A stretch of DNA of 64,000 nucleotides, from contig CAZZBM010000001.1 in the NCBI GenBank assembly GCA_964652255.1, forward strand, positions 681,961-745,960, written 5' to 3'. This stretch comes from CAZZBM01 sp964652255. Its GTDB lineage: Bacteria > Bdellovibrionota > Bacteriovoracia > Bacteriovoracales > CAZZBM01. The notes under the pieces are model-generated. The model was not told the DNA's origin and ran no database searches. It worked only from the letters and a program-made list of their open reading frames with translations. This document shows positions 18,275 through 25,595 of this stretch, one piece after another (position 1 is the stretch's first letter; each line of letters opens with the position of its first letter). The translations under genes were made by a program, and so were the position numbers.

Positions 18275-19492
18275 TTAGTTATGGGAGGTTTTTAAAGAAT
18301 CTTCATAAACCAAAAGAGGAAGTTTTTTTTCTAAAATAGTTTCTTTGGTGATAATACATTTTTTCACTTCTTTAGCAGAAGGAATCAGGTACATAACTTC
18401 TAACATAGCTTGCTCTAAAATGGATCTTAATCCTCTGGCTCCTATTTTTTTTTCTAGTGCCATCTTAGCTACACTTTCTAAAGCTTCACTTTGAAACTCA
18501 AGTTCAACATTTTCTAGTTCAAAAAGTTTTTGATATTGTTTCACTAGAGCATTTTTTGGTTGAGTAAGAATTTGAATTAAACTTTTTTCATCTAGTGGAG
18601 ATAAAGTAGCTAAAACAGGTAGTCTTCCTACAAATTCTGGGATCATCCCAAAGGTTACAAAATCAGCTGCTTCAGCTTGCAGCTCAACGGATTCTATTTT
18701 TTGAACAGTCTTTTCAAGACCAAGAGTCTTTTTTTTTAATCTTCTTTGAATAATCTGATCTAAGCCAATAAAAGCTCCCCCACAAATAAAAAGAATATTT
18801 TTAGTATTGATTTGAATGTTTTCTTGTTGAGGATGTTTTCTGCCACCTTTAGGTGGAACTGAAGCAATAGTTCCTTCGATAAGTTTTAATAAAGCTTGCT
18901 GAACCCCCTCTCCTGAAACATCTCGTGTAATAGAAGGTCCTTCAGATTTTCTGGCAATTTTATCAATTTCATCAATGTAGATGATGCCCATTTCTGCTCT
19001 TTTTACATCAAAATCACAATTTTGAAGAAGTCTAAAAATAACATTTTCTACATCATCGCCAACATAACCAGCTTCAGTTAATGTTGTGGCATCAGCAATA
19101 GCAAAAGGGACATTAAGAAATTTAGCTAAAGATTGTGCCAGAAGAGTTTTACCTGAGCCTGTTGGTCCTGAGAGTAAAATATTAGATTTACTTAACTCTA
19201 CCTCTGAATCAACTCCTTGAAGAATTCTTTTGTAATGATTATGAACGGCAACAGCTAAAACTTTCTTAGCCATCTCTTGACCAATAACGAAATCATCTAA
19301 GTAATTTTTTACTTCTTCAGGCTTAGGAACATTTTGAATAAAGGTATTTTTAACAATTTTTGTTTTGTCATCTTGTAAGATTTCATTACAAAGTCCAACA
19401 CATTCATCACAAATATAAACAGAGGGACCAGCAATAATTTTTCTGACTTCACTCTGATTTTTTCCACAAAAATTGCAATTTAAATTTGTCAT
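18275..19492 (-). CDS. clpX: ClpX, ATP-dependent unfoldase subunit of ClpXP
   Basis: A 405-residue AAA+ unfoldase. The N-terminal zinc domain has four Cys (6, 9, 28, 31). Walker A GPTGSGKT is near residues 109-116, with IIYIDEIDKIA as Walker B and the GARGLRSI sensor-2 region near the C-terminus. ClpX recognises tagged substrates, unfolds them and feeds them to ClpP. It begins 3 bp after clpP, so the two are cotranscribed. Trigger factor (tig), often upstream of clpP, is not found here. Confidence 0.98.
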   Translation of the reverse strand: MTNLNCNFCGKNQSEVRKIIAGPSVYICDECVGLCNEILQDDKTKIVKNTFIQNVPKPEEVKNYLDDFVIGQEMAKKVLAVAVHNHYKRILQGVDSEVELSKSNILLSGPTGSGKTLLAQSLAKFLNVPFAIADATTLTEAGYVGDDVENVIFRLLQNCDFDVKRAEMGIIYIDEIDKIARKSEGPSITRDVSGEGVQQALLKLIEGTIASVPPKGGRKHPQQENIQINTKNILFICGGAFIGLDQIIQRRLKKKTLGLEKTVQKIESVELQAEAADFVTFGMIPEFVGRLPVLATLSPLDEKSLIQILTQPKNALVKQYQKLFELENVELEFQSEALESVAKMALEKKIGARGLRSILEQAMLEVMYLIPSAKEVKKCIITKETILEKKLPLLVYEDSLKTSHN

Positions 19493-19495
19493 AAT

Positions 19496-20092
19496 TTATT
19501 TTTTTGATTGAATTACCTGGTCAATCAATTTTAATTCTTGAGCTTGAATAGGATTTAAATAAGAATCTCTATCAAGAATTTTTTCTAGTTCTTGTTCAGG
19601 AATATGAGAATGTTTCATATAAATATCCATGAGAATCTTTTTTAAGTCTAATATTTCTTTAGCTTGAATTTGAATATCACTAGCTTGGCCTCGAGCTCCT
19701 CCTAGGGGTTGATGTAACATAATTCTAGAGTGAGGTAAAGAATAACGATGAGTAGCTGATCCTGCTTGTAAAAGCAGAGAGCCCATGGAAGCTGCTAAGC
19801 CTACACAGTAGGTATAAACAGGACAAGAAACATGTTGCATAATGTCATAAATAGCCAATCCAGCATAAATACCACCTCCAGGGCTATTAATATAGAGGTG
19901 AATGGGTTGCTCTCCATCACTTTGCTCTAAAAAAAGCATTTGGGCGACAATGACATTAGCTACCGTATCATCAATCTCAGAACCCAAAAAAATAATACGA
20001 TCAATTAAAAGACGAGAATAAATATCATAGTGTTTTTCTCCTTTACCAGTCTGTTCAATAACAATAGGATTAGGGACATAAGATTTACTCAT
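19496..20092 (-). CDS. clpP: ClpP serine protease subunit
   Basis: A 198-residue Clp peptidase with a full catalytic triad: Ser102 in GLAASMGS, His127 in RIMLHQP and Asp176 in LDRDSYL. The N-terminal region keeps PIVIEQT and the INSPGG oxyanion loop. It forms the tetradecameric chamber that degrades proteins delivered by ClpX. It is the first gene of clpP-clpX-lon-typA and has a well-formed promoter at 20120-20147. Confidence 0.98.
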   Translation of the reverse strand: MSKSYVPNPIVIEQTGKGEKHYDIYSRLLIDRIIFLGSEIDDTVANVIVAQMLFLEQSDGEQPIHLYINSPGGGIYAGLAIYDIMQHVSCPVYTYCVGLAASMGSLLLQAGSATHRYSLPHSRIMLHQPLGGARGQASDIQIQAKEILDLKKILMDIYMKHSHIPEQELEKILDRDSYLNPIQAQELKLIDQVIQSKK

Positions 20093-20119
20093 AAAATTCC
20101 TTTTTGGCTCTTTATTCTC

Positions 20120-20147
20120 ATTATGTCTCTAGTCAAATTTTTGTCAA
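20120..20147 (-). promoter_or_regulatory. Sigma-70-type promoter for clpP
   Basis: On the minus strand there is a consensus TTGACA (20142-20147), a 16-bp spacer and CATAAT (20120-20125), 28 bp before the clpP start. On the plus strand a TATAAG at 20153-20158 with a weak -35 (TAGTCA) could drive the divergent gene at 20166, so the two promoters would overlap. Confidence 0.65.
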
Positions 20148-20165
20148 GGGACTATAAGACTTAAA

Positions 20166-20954
20166 GTGCTTCAAAAAAGACTTCAAAAACAGCTCCAAAT
20201 CAGAAAATTTCATTATTTTAAACCCCCTCTTATTCATTTTTTGAAAAAAGAAGTCTTAGAAGAAGATTTAAAAGATTCTCTTTTAAAACAATTAGTAATT
20301 TTTAAGTTTCATCCTCAAGAAAAATTTTTTCTTGAACTTATTTTTGATGCTCTAGATGAAGAAGGTTTTTTAACAGAGCCTTTTAGTCAATTGGTAAAAA
20401 CAAGTGGTTTAAGTTTTGTAAGAGCTGATCAAATAAGAATTTTACTCCAAAACTTAGAACCTGAAGGACTTTTTCGGGAAAGAAAGATTTCTAAGATATC
20501 TTATGAAAAGAGATTACCAGAATGTTCTTTCGACGGTCAAAATTGGTATGTTTTTGATGTGAAAATTCAAGGAATGATTAAAATTTTTTATCAAAGAAAT
20601 CAACTTCTTCTCTCTTTAACTCAAAAAATTTATGAAGAAGCTTTTTTAAAAAAAAATCAAATAACTTATATTCATATGAGTAAAATGTTAAATATTCATC
20701 TCTCAACTCTTTATAGATTGGTTAAAGATAAATATTTTCAAATTCTTCATGAAATTTATTCTTATGAAGAATTTTTTTATTCTCAAAAAAAGAAAGTTTT
20801 AGATCGAGAAAAAATTTTTTTAAATCTTTGGAGTAAATTTCAACCAAAAACAGGAACTCATTTTCAAAAGATTTATCTTCAAGAACAAAAAACTTATATA
20901 GCCCTAAGAACAGTGAATAAATATAGACAAAAATTAGCTTTGAAGAAAGTTTAA
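20166..20954 (+). CDS. Shortened sigma-54 (RpoN)-like protein
   Basis: A 262-residue protein, against about 480 for RpoN. Residues about 55-110 match the core-binding domain pattern: FDALDEEGFL, then a run ending NLEPEGLF. Residues about 173-198 resemble the DNA-binding helix-turn-helix, and residues 246-255 read ALRTVNKYRQ, close to the RpoN box ARRTVAKYRE. The N-terminal region I, which answers to enhancer-binding ATPases, is reduced to a few Gln/Leu residues, and the linker is cut down. GTG at 20166 is the start. It may bind core polymerase or the -24 promoter element without normal activation, or be a dying gene; function is not shown by sequence. It overlaps the convergent gene by 21 bp. 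Confidence 0.65.
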   Translation: MLQKRLQKQLQIRKFHYFKPPLIHFLKKEVLEEDLKDSLLKQLVIFKFHPQEKFFLELIFDALDEEGFLTEPFSQLVKTSGLSFVRADQIRILLQNLEPEGLFRERKISKISYEKRLPECSFDGQNWYVFDVKIQGMIKIFYQRNQLLLSLTQKIYEEAFLKKNQITYIHMSKMLNIHLSTLYRLVKDKYFQILHEIYSYEEFFYSQKKKVLDREKIFLNLWSKFQPKTGTHFQKIYLQEQKTYIALRTVNKYRQKLALKKV

Positions 20955-21530
20955 TAAATGATTATACTCTTCTTCTCTAAAATTTTCTTCTAAATCTTCT
21001 TCTCTCCCTTCTTGTATAGTGGGTAAACAACAAGGAGGAATATTTTTATGAAAAAAATCTTCTAGCTCTTGAAAGAATAAAGGATTATTAGGTCGACAAG
21101 ATTTTGGATTTAAATATAAATCAGGTTTTCCCTCTCTTCTTAAAAAAATAGGATAGGAATCTCCTTCAAAAGTGTGATTGTCAATAAAAAGGGATGTATG
21201 AGGAGTGAGAGCTATGTTTTGATTAAGATGAGTTTTTTTAAATTCATTTAAACGATCCTCAAAACTGGTACTAAAAGTGGGATAAAAACAAAATGTTTGA
21301 AGAAAAATTAAAGTCGATGTTAAAACAGAGAAAATTTTTTGAGGTGTACTTTTCTTTCCAAGAGAGCAGTTACAAGTATAAGTAAAAGTTTTATTATTAT
21401 AGATAAAAGAACCATTTTGAGCCTTAAAAAAAAAATTAAGGTTTTTTTCAGTTAGATAAAAACAAGAAAAACTTTTATTATTGGTAGGGTGTTTGATATC
21501 AATGAAGGCAAGAAGAGTAAAAAAAATCAT
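20934..21530 (-). CDS. Hypothetical Cys-containing protein
   Basis: A 198-residue protein with an N-terminal hydrophobic start, several Cys residues (around 23, 53, 55, 81 and a C-terminal CRP and CC pair) and an acidic tail. A second hydrophobic stretch sits near residues 65-85. No family was recognised. Its start overlaps the stop of the 73-residue gene upstream by 4 bp (ATGA), so the two are probably one transcript. The 3' end overlaps the sigma-54-like gene. Confidence 0.45.
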   Translation of the reverse strand: MIFFTLLAFIDIKHPTNNKSFSCFYLTEKNLNFFFKAQNGSFIYNNKTFTYTCNCSLGKKSTPQKIFSVLTSTLIFLQTFCFYPTFSTSFEDRLNEFKKTHLNQNIALTPHTSLFIDNHTFEGDSYPIFLRREGKPDLYLNPKSCRPNNPLFFQELEDFFHKNIPPCCLPTIQEGREEDLEENFREEEYNHLLNFLQS

Positions 21531-21748
21531 TCGTGATCATCAATTTCGTCTTGTAAGACTTGTTTGAATTGTTCTAGCTTTTCTTCACTCAAACCCAAAG
21601 ATTTAGCCAACGTGACAGGGGTTGAATCCCTGAAAATTTCTGTATGAATTTGAAGAGATTCAAAAAAAAGAGCTTGATGAAAAATCTCTTCTTCTGAAAA
21701 AAAACCTAAAGATTCTTGAGTGTCTTTATTTTTTAATTCAAATATCAT
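21527..21748 (-). CDS. Small acidic hypothetical protein
   Basis: A 73-residue, acidic protein ending in an Asp/Glu-rich tail (DEIDDHE). The stretch TPVTLAKSLGLSEEKLEQF resembles a short helix-turn-helix-like helical pair, but no family is recognised. Translation is coupled to the downstream gene by a 4-bp overlap. It is divergent from the receiver-like gene at 21765 with 16 bp between start codons. Confidence 0.45.
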   Translation of the reverse strand: MIFELKNKDTQESLGFFSEEEIFHQALFFESLQIHTEIFRDSTPVTLAKSLGLSEEKLEQFKQVLQDEIDDHE

Positions 21749-21764
21749 AGATTGAATATCTTAT

Positions 21765-22031
21765 ATGATTTTTTGGATTGATGATCAAGCAAGTGTTTTA
21801 GAAAGCGTAAGAGCTATTTGCCGAGAACTTTCTGTAGAATGTGCTACTTATTTTCCTCATGAAGCTCAAGAGGCAGAATATCAAGCTAGCTTGGTAGATT
21901 CTATTCTTGTTTATGGCCATTTAGAGCAATATAAAAATAATTTAGGAATGATACTAGAATCTTCAAGTTTAAAAAAACCTTTGAATTTTTTAACCATTAA
22001 AGAGTTTATTCTTCAAGTGATGAATCGATAA
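21765..22031 (+). CDS. Degenerate response-regulator receiver-like protein
   Basis: An 88-residue protein that opens like a receiver domain: a hydrophobic strand, acidic pair Asp6-Asp7 and SVLESVRAICREL as helix 1. A C-terminal KKPLNFLTIKEFI matches the receiver KPF segment. The position expected for the phospho-acceptor Asp is a Tyr (DSILVYGH), and about 30 residues of the usual 120 are missing between them. No output domain is attached. It is likely a phosphorylation-independent remnant. It overlaps the convergent gene at 22013 by 19 bp. Confidence 0.5.
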   Translation: MIFWIDDQASVLESVRAICRELSVECATYFPHEAQEAEYQASLVDSILVYGHLEQYKNNLGMILESSSLKKPLNFLTIKEFILQVMNR

Positions 22032-22471
22032 AAATATTGCCCTTCAAAATAATAAGTTTGAGAAAGAAGATCTCCTTCTTCTTGATTGATGACTTTATTC
22101 TTGTTGAGATAAAAATTTTCTACTAAATGATAGAGGTACCAAGGAGTAGAAGATAGATCTTCTTTTTTTAAAGATTCAAAAGAAATTCCTAGAGGAGTAT
22201 TTAGAGGAAGATCAATTAAACCATGCTCTTCTCTTAGAGATAAATCATAAGGAGAGCAAAGCATTCCATGAGATTTTCTTCCTAAAATTGTTTTTTCTGT
22301 GAGGGTTGTATTTTTTAAAACAGTTCCAGGGAGAGCTAAAAGCGTGATTAAATCCTTTCTTGTGTTTTGTCCTCCAGAAAGAACAAAATAGTTATTTGTT
22401 CCATCGGTAACTTCACAATAGAAAAGCCTTTCTAAAGGCTGGCAGGTTAAGATTTTAACTGTAATAATCAT
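22013..22471 (-). CDS. Stand-alone PheT/YtpR-type tRNA-binding OB-fold protein
   Basis: A 152-residue protein whose first 100 residues follow the tRNA-binding OB fold at the N-terminus of PheT and of YtpR-like proteins: VKILTCQPLERLFYCEV, LALPGTVL, and GRKSHGMLCSPYDL, the counterpart of the PheT EGMLCSAKEL motif. A second, complete copy of this domain exists in pheT at 61162. The typical Ala-Asp in the first motif is altered. It might bind tRNA in trans or be a decayed paralogue. Its genomic partner is a HEAT-like gene 9 bp upstream. Confidence 0.6.
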   Translation of the reverse strand: MIITVKILTCQPLERLFYCEVTDGTNNYFVLSGGQNTRKDLITLLALPGTVLKNTTLTEKTILGRKSHGMLCSPYDLSLREEHGLIDLPLNTPLGISFESLKKEDLSSTPWYLYHLVENFYLNKNKVINQEEGDLLSQTYYFEGQYFYRFIT

Positions 22472-22480
22472 GCCTTCTTT

Positions 22481-22939
22481 TTAAAGAAGATCTTGTTTAA
22501 AGTCAAAAAAAAGTGGAAGATCTCTAATCTCTTCTAAAAAATTCTTATATTTAGGATTGTTTTTCATAAGAAAAAGAGTTTTTTGAATAATAGGGAGTGC
22601 CTTTCCGTTAAAATAATTTTCCGGATCTCTCACTACGAGAGTGAGATCTTGTTGGTCTAATTCTTTACTTGATAAATTAGAAATCGCATAATCTCTAATC
22701 ACAAGAGAAGGATCAAGAAGAAATCTTTTAATTTCTAAAGGATGAAGTTCATGATGAGAATCTAATAATTGTAAAGATAGAAAACGAAAAAAAGGATTTT
22801 CATGGTGGCCAAGAATTTTTAAAAATGGTAAAGAAGAAGAACCATAATCTAAAGCAATGCTCTTAACTTCTTCTAATTTAAGTCGAAGATCTATTTGTGG
22901 GTCTAAGATTTTATTTAGGGATAAAATTAAAAGAGGCAT
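22481..22939 (-). CDS. HEAT-repeat-like helical protein
   Basis: A 152-residue protein made of repeating amphipathic helices: PFFRFLSLQLLDSHHEL and PSLVIRDYAISNLSSKE are two helix pairs of HEAT-like pattern with conserved hydrophobic spacing. Such repeats bind proteins or nucleic acids. There is no catalytic motif. It begins the two-gene minus-strand unit with the tRNA-binding-like protein. The promoter would lie in the 51 bp shared with divergent hflX. Confidence 0.45.
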   Translation of the reverse strand: MPLLILSLNKILDPQIDLRLKLEEVKSIALDYGSSSLPFLKILGHHENPFFRFLSLQLLDSHHELHPLEIKRFLLDPSLVIRDYAISNLSSKELDQQDLTLVVRDPENYFNGKALPIIQKTLFLMKNNPKYKNFLEEIRDLPLFFDFKQDLL

Positions 22940-22990
22940 ACTTTTAGTATGAAGTGATTCAAGGAGAAACTGTAGAAGGTTATTTTTTTC

Positions 22991-24304
22991 ATGTTAAGAC
23001 AAGTTTGCCTAGTCTCTTTTGTTGGTCCCAAAAAAAATCATGAATCATCTCAAGAAGTGAAAACTTCTTTAGAAGAAATGGAAGAACTTCTTAAGGTTCT
23101 TGATCTTAAGGTAAAAAAAGTTTTTATTCAAACTCTTAAAGAACTCTCTCCATCTACCTTGATAGGAGAAGGTAAGTTACAAGAAATAGCTCATTTCTGC
23201 TCCCAAGAAGGGATATCTCAAGTCATTTTTGATACAGAGTTAAGTCCTGGGCAAGGGGTAAGATTAACTGAAATTCTTAAAAGAGATGTTTTAGATCGAA
23301 CCATGATCATCTTAGATATCTTTTTCAAGCAATCTCAAGATGAATTTTCTAAAACTCAAGTTCAAATTGCTCAAGAAGAGTATTTGCTTCCTAGACTAGC
23401 TGGGAGATGGACGCACTTATCAAGACAGAAAGGGGGAATTGGACTCAAGGGAGAAGGAGAAAAACAACTAGAAGTGGATAGAAGACTTTCTAGAAAAAAA
23501 ATTTTTAGACTTAAAGAAAAATTAAAAATTTTAGAAAAAAGATATCAAGAACAATCAAAAAAAAGACAAGAAAATCTTTTGACAGCAACCTTAGTGGGAA
23601 GAACGAATGCAGGAAAATCTTCCCTTTTAAATAGTCTTTGTTTAGATGAACAACTGACTTCTTCTTCTTATTTTTCTACTCTAGATGCTAGATTTAGACT
23701 TTTAACTCCTAGTACAAAACCTCTGCTTTGTTTGGCTGATACTGTTGGTTTTATCCAAAAACTTCCCACTCAGCTTATTACTGGTTTTAAAACAACCATG
23801 TTAGCAGCACAAGAAGGAAAAGTTCTCATTCTTGTTCTTGATTCAAGTGATTTACATTATAAAGAACATCTAGATCTTATGTTGAAATCTTTAGAACAAT
23901 TAGGTTTTAAAGATAAAAAAATTCTTTTAGTTTTTAATAAGATTGATCTTTTAACAGATGGACAATTAAAACTTTTAAAAAGACTCTATCCTCAAGCTTT
24001 TTTTGTTTCAAGCTTAGTAAAAGAGAGTGTTTTGTCTTTGAGAAAAAAATTGATTCAATTTTTATTAGATCATTTACCAAAAATTGCTCTTTTTATTCCC
24101 TATGAAGAAGGAAAAAATCATATGAGAATTTTAAGTGAAAGTCATGTTTTGAGAAAAAATCTCTTAGAAGATGGGATCTATTACGAGGTCAAAATAGAGA
24201 AAAATCTTTTAAGAAAGACTGGACTTGAAAAATTTCAGCTAGATAAAAAGTCGACTTATTTAGTTCAGCAAAAAACTCTTGCCTCAGAAAAAAAATTCTT
24301 CTAA
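22991..24304 (+). CDS. hflX: Ribosome-associated GTPase HflX
   Basis: A 437-residue GTPase. The N-terminal HflX domain includes the TLIGEGKLQEI segment (near residue 57) and the Arg/Gly-rich loop GRWTHLSRQKGGIGLKGEGE. The GTPase domain has G1 GRTNAGKSSL near residue 203, G3 DTVGFI and G4 NKID. HflX splits stalled ribosomes and acts in heat stress. ATG at 22991 is the start. Its end overlaps the next gene's annotated start by 26 bp. Confidence 0.93.
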   Translation: MLRQVCLVSFVGPKKNHESSQEVKTSLEEMEELLKVLDLKVKKVFIQTLKELSPSTLIGEGKLQEIAHFCSQEGISQVIFDTELSPGQGVRLTEILKRDVLDRTMIILDIFFKQSQDEFSKTQVQIAQEEYLLPRLAGRWTHLSRQKGGIGLKGEGEKQLEVDRRLSRKKIFRLKEKLKILEKRYQEQSKKRQENLLTATLVGRTNAGKSSLLNSLCLDEQLTSSSYFSTLDARFRLLTPSTKPLLCLADTVGFIQKLPTQLITGFKTTMLAAQEGKVLILVLDSSDLHYKEHLDLMLKSLEQLGFKDKKILLVFNKIDLLTDGQLKLLKRLYPQAFFVSSLVKESVLSLRKKLIQFLLDHLPKIALFIPYEEGKNHMRILSESHVLRKNLLEDGIYYEVKIEKNLLRKTGLEKFQLDKKSTYLVQQKTLASEKKFF

Positions 24305-24674
24305 ATTAAAAAAATCCATGAAAAAGAAACATCATGCTTTGTTAAGTGAGAAAATTCGATCTTTATTGCAAGATGATTCTTCAAAACCTCATCCTGTAGC
24401 AAAAGCTACTTATATGTGGTCTATTCTTTCTGAACAACTTGAAACTCTTTTAGGTCAAGAGGTTTATAATCAGTGGTTTAAAAAAATCACCCCTTTAGTT
24501 GTGAGTGAAACTGCTCTTCTTCTTAAAACAGATAACGATTTTTCATCTTACTGGATTGATCTTCATTATAAAGATCTAGTAAATACTTTGCTTCAGTGCC
24601 AAGATAAAGATGTTTTTTCTTTTTTTCTCTCTCCTTCTCTTGTGAAAGAAAAAGATTCAGCTCAGATTTTTTAA
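24279..24674 (+). CDS. Stand-alone DnaA N-terminal-domain-like protein
   Basis: A protein of up to 131 residues. The segment MWSILSEQLETLLGQEVYNQ, then WFKKITPL and a later DNDFSSYWIDLHY, follows the DnaA domain I pattern (W..VL..L...L....F..W, then L.ANDF...WI...Y). The rest of DnaA (AAA+ and DNA-binding domains) is absent. Before it is a Lys-rich N-terminus. The 24279 start is TTG inside hflX; ATG at 24318 is the alternative and avoids the overlap. DnaA domain I binds DnaB and regulators, so this could modulate initiation; that is inference. It overlaps rluD by 18 bp at its end. Confidence 0.6.
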   Translation: MPQKKNSSKLKKSMKKKHHALLSEKIRSLLQDDSSKPHPVAKATYMWSILSEQLETLLGQEVYNQWFKKITPLVVSETALLLKTDNDFSSYWIDLHYKDLVNTLLQCQDKDVFSFFLSPSLVKEKDSAQIF

Positions 24675-25595
24675 TAAAGAAGCAAACTTCCAAGGATAAT
24701 CAGCTATAAAAGTCATTTTTTCTTTTTTAAAGGGATGAAGAAAAGATAAAGAATAAGCATGAAGTAAAGGATAAGGATAATTTCTTAAGAGTTCTTGAAG
24801 AACAGGGTTTTTACTCTGAAAACCATAAAGAGTATCCCCTAAAAGAGGTTTTTTAAGTTGTTCAGCACAGTGAACTCGAATTTGATGAGTTCGACCAGTG
24901 AAAATTTCAATCTCAAGTAACTGTATATTTTCTTGAAGGGTTCTTAGTTTTTTCACTACAGAAAGAGCTTCTTTTCCTTTAGAGGTTAAGGAAGTTTTTT
25001 TTAAAGGGTTCTTAGGGTGCCTATCAATGAAAGTTTTTATTTTTTGCTCTTGAAAAAAATAAGATCCTTCAATAAGAGCATGATAAATTTTTTTTATTTT
25101 TCTTTCTTGAAAAAGAAGACTAAATTTTTCTACAGCTTCGCGATTTTTTCCTATGAGAAGAAGACCTGAAGTTCCTTCATCTAGACGATGAATTAATCCT
25201 GGTCTTAAAGATTGATCAATTTCTTTTAAAAAAGGATAAATAGAGAAGAGTTCTTGAATAAGAGTTTTTTCTTTTTTTCCATGTCCTGGATGAACGCTAA
25301 TGCCAGGTTTTTTATTTAAAACAATAACATATTCATCTTCAAAAATAACTTGAAAATGTTCTGCTTTTTGAGCCTCAAAAGTGAATTTTTGTTTTTCATA
25401 AAAGAGTTCAGTGCCTAGAGAAGGAAGCTTTTTGGCTTTAAGCTCTTCAGAACAAGAGATAAGATTTTTTTTTAAAAGTTCTTGAACAAAAGAACGAGAT
25501 AAATTCCAAGAAGAACTGAGTAAAAGATCTAGTCGTCCTTGATCTTTTTCTGTTATTTTATAAGAGTAAATGGTTTTTTTAATTGCTTCGCTCAT
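24657..25595 (-). CDS. rluD: RluA/RluD-family rRNA pseudouridine synthase
   Basis: A 312-residue enzyme with an N-terminal S4 RNA-binding domain (SRSFVQELLKKNLIS) and the RluA catalytic motif GLIHRLDEGTSGL with Asp139. It isomerises uridines in 23S rRNA, most likely helix 69 if it is the RluD member; RluC or RluA cannot be excluded. The gene is divergent from and overlaps the VKOR gene start by 26 bp, so one start may be further inside. Confidence 0.85.
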   Translation of the reverse strand: MSEAIKKTIYSYKITEKDQGRLDLLLSSSWNLSRSFVQELLKKNLISCSEELKAKKLPSLGTELFYEKQKFTFEAQKAEHFQVIFEDEYVIVLNKKPGISVHPGHGKKEKTLIQELFSIYPFLKEIDQSLRPGLIHRLDEGTSGLLLIGKNREAVEKFSLLFQERKIKKIYHALIEGSYFFQEQKIKTFIDRHPKNPLKKTSLTSKGKEALSVVKKLRTLQENIQLLEIEIFTGRTHQIRVHCAEQLKKPLLGDTLYGFQSKNPVLQELLRNYPYPLLHAYSLSFLHPFKKEKMTFIADYPWKFASLLKNLS

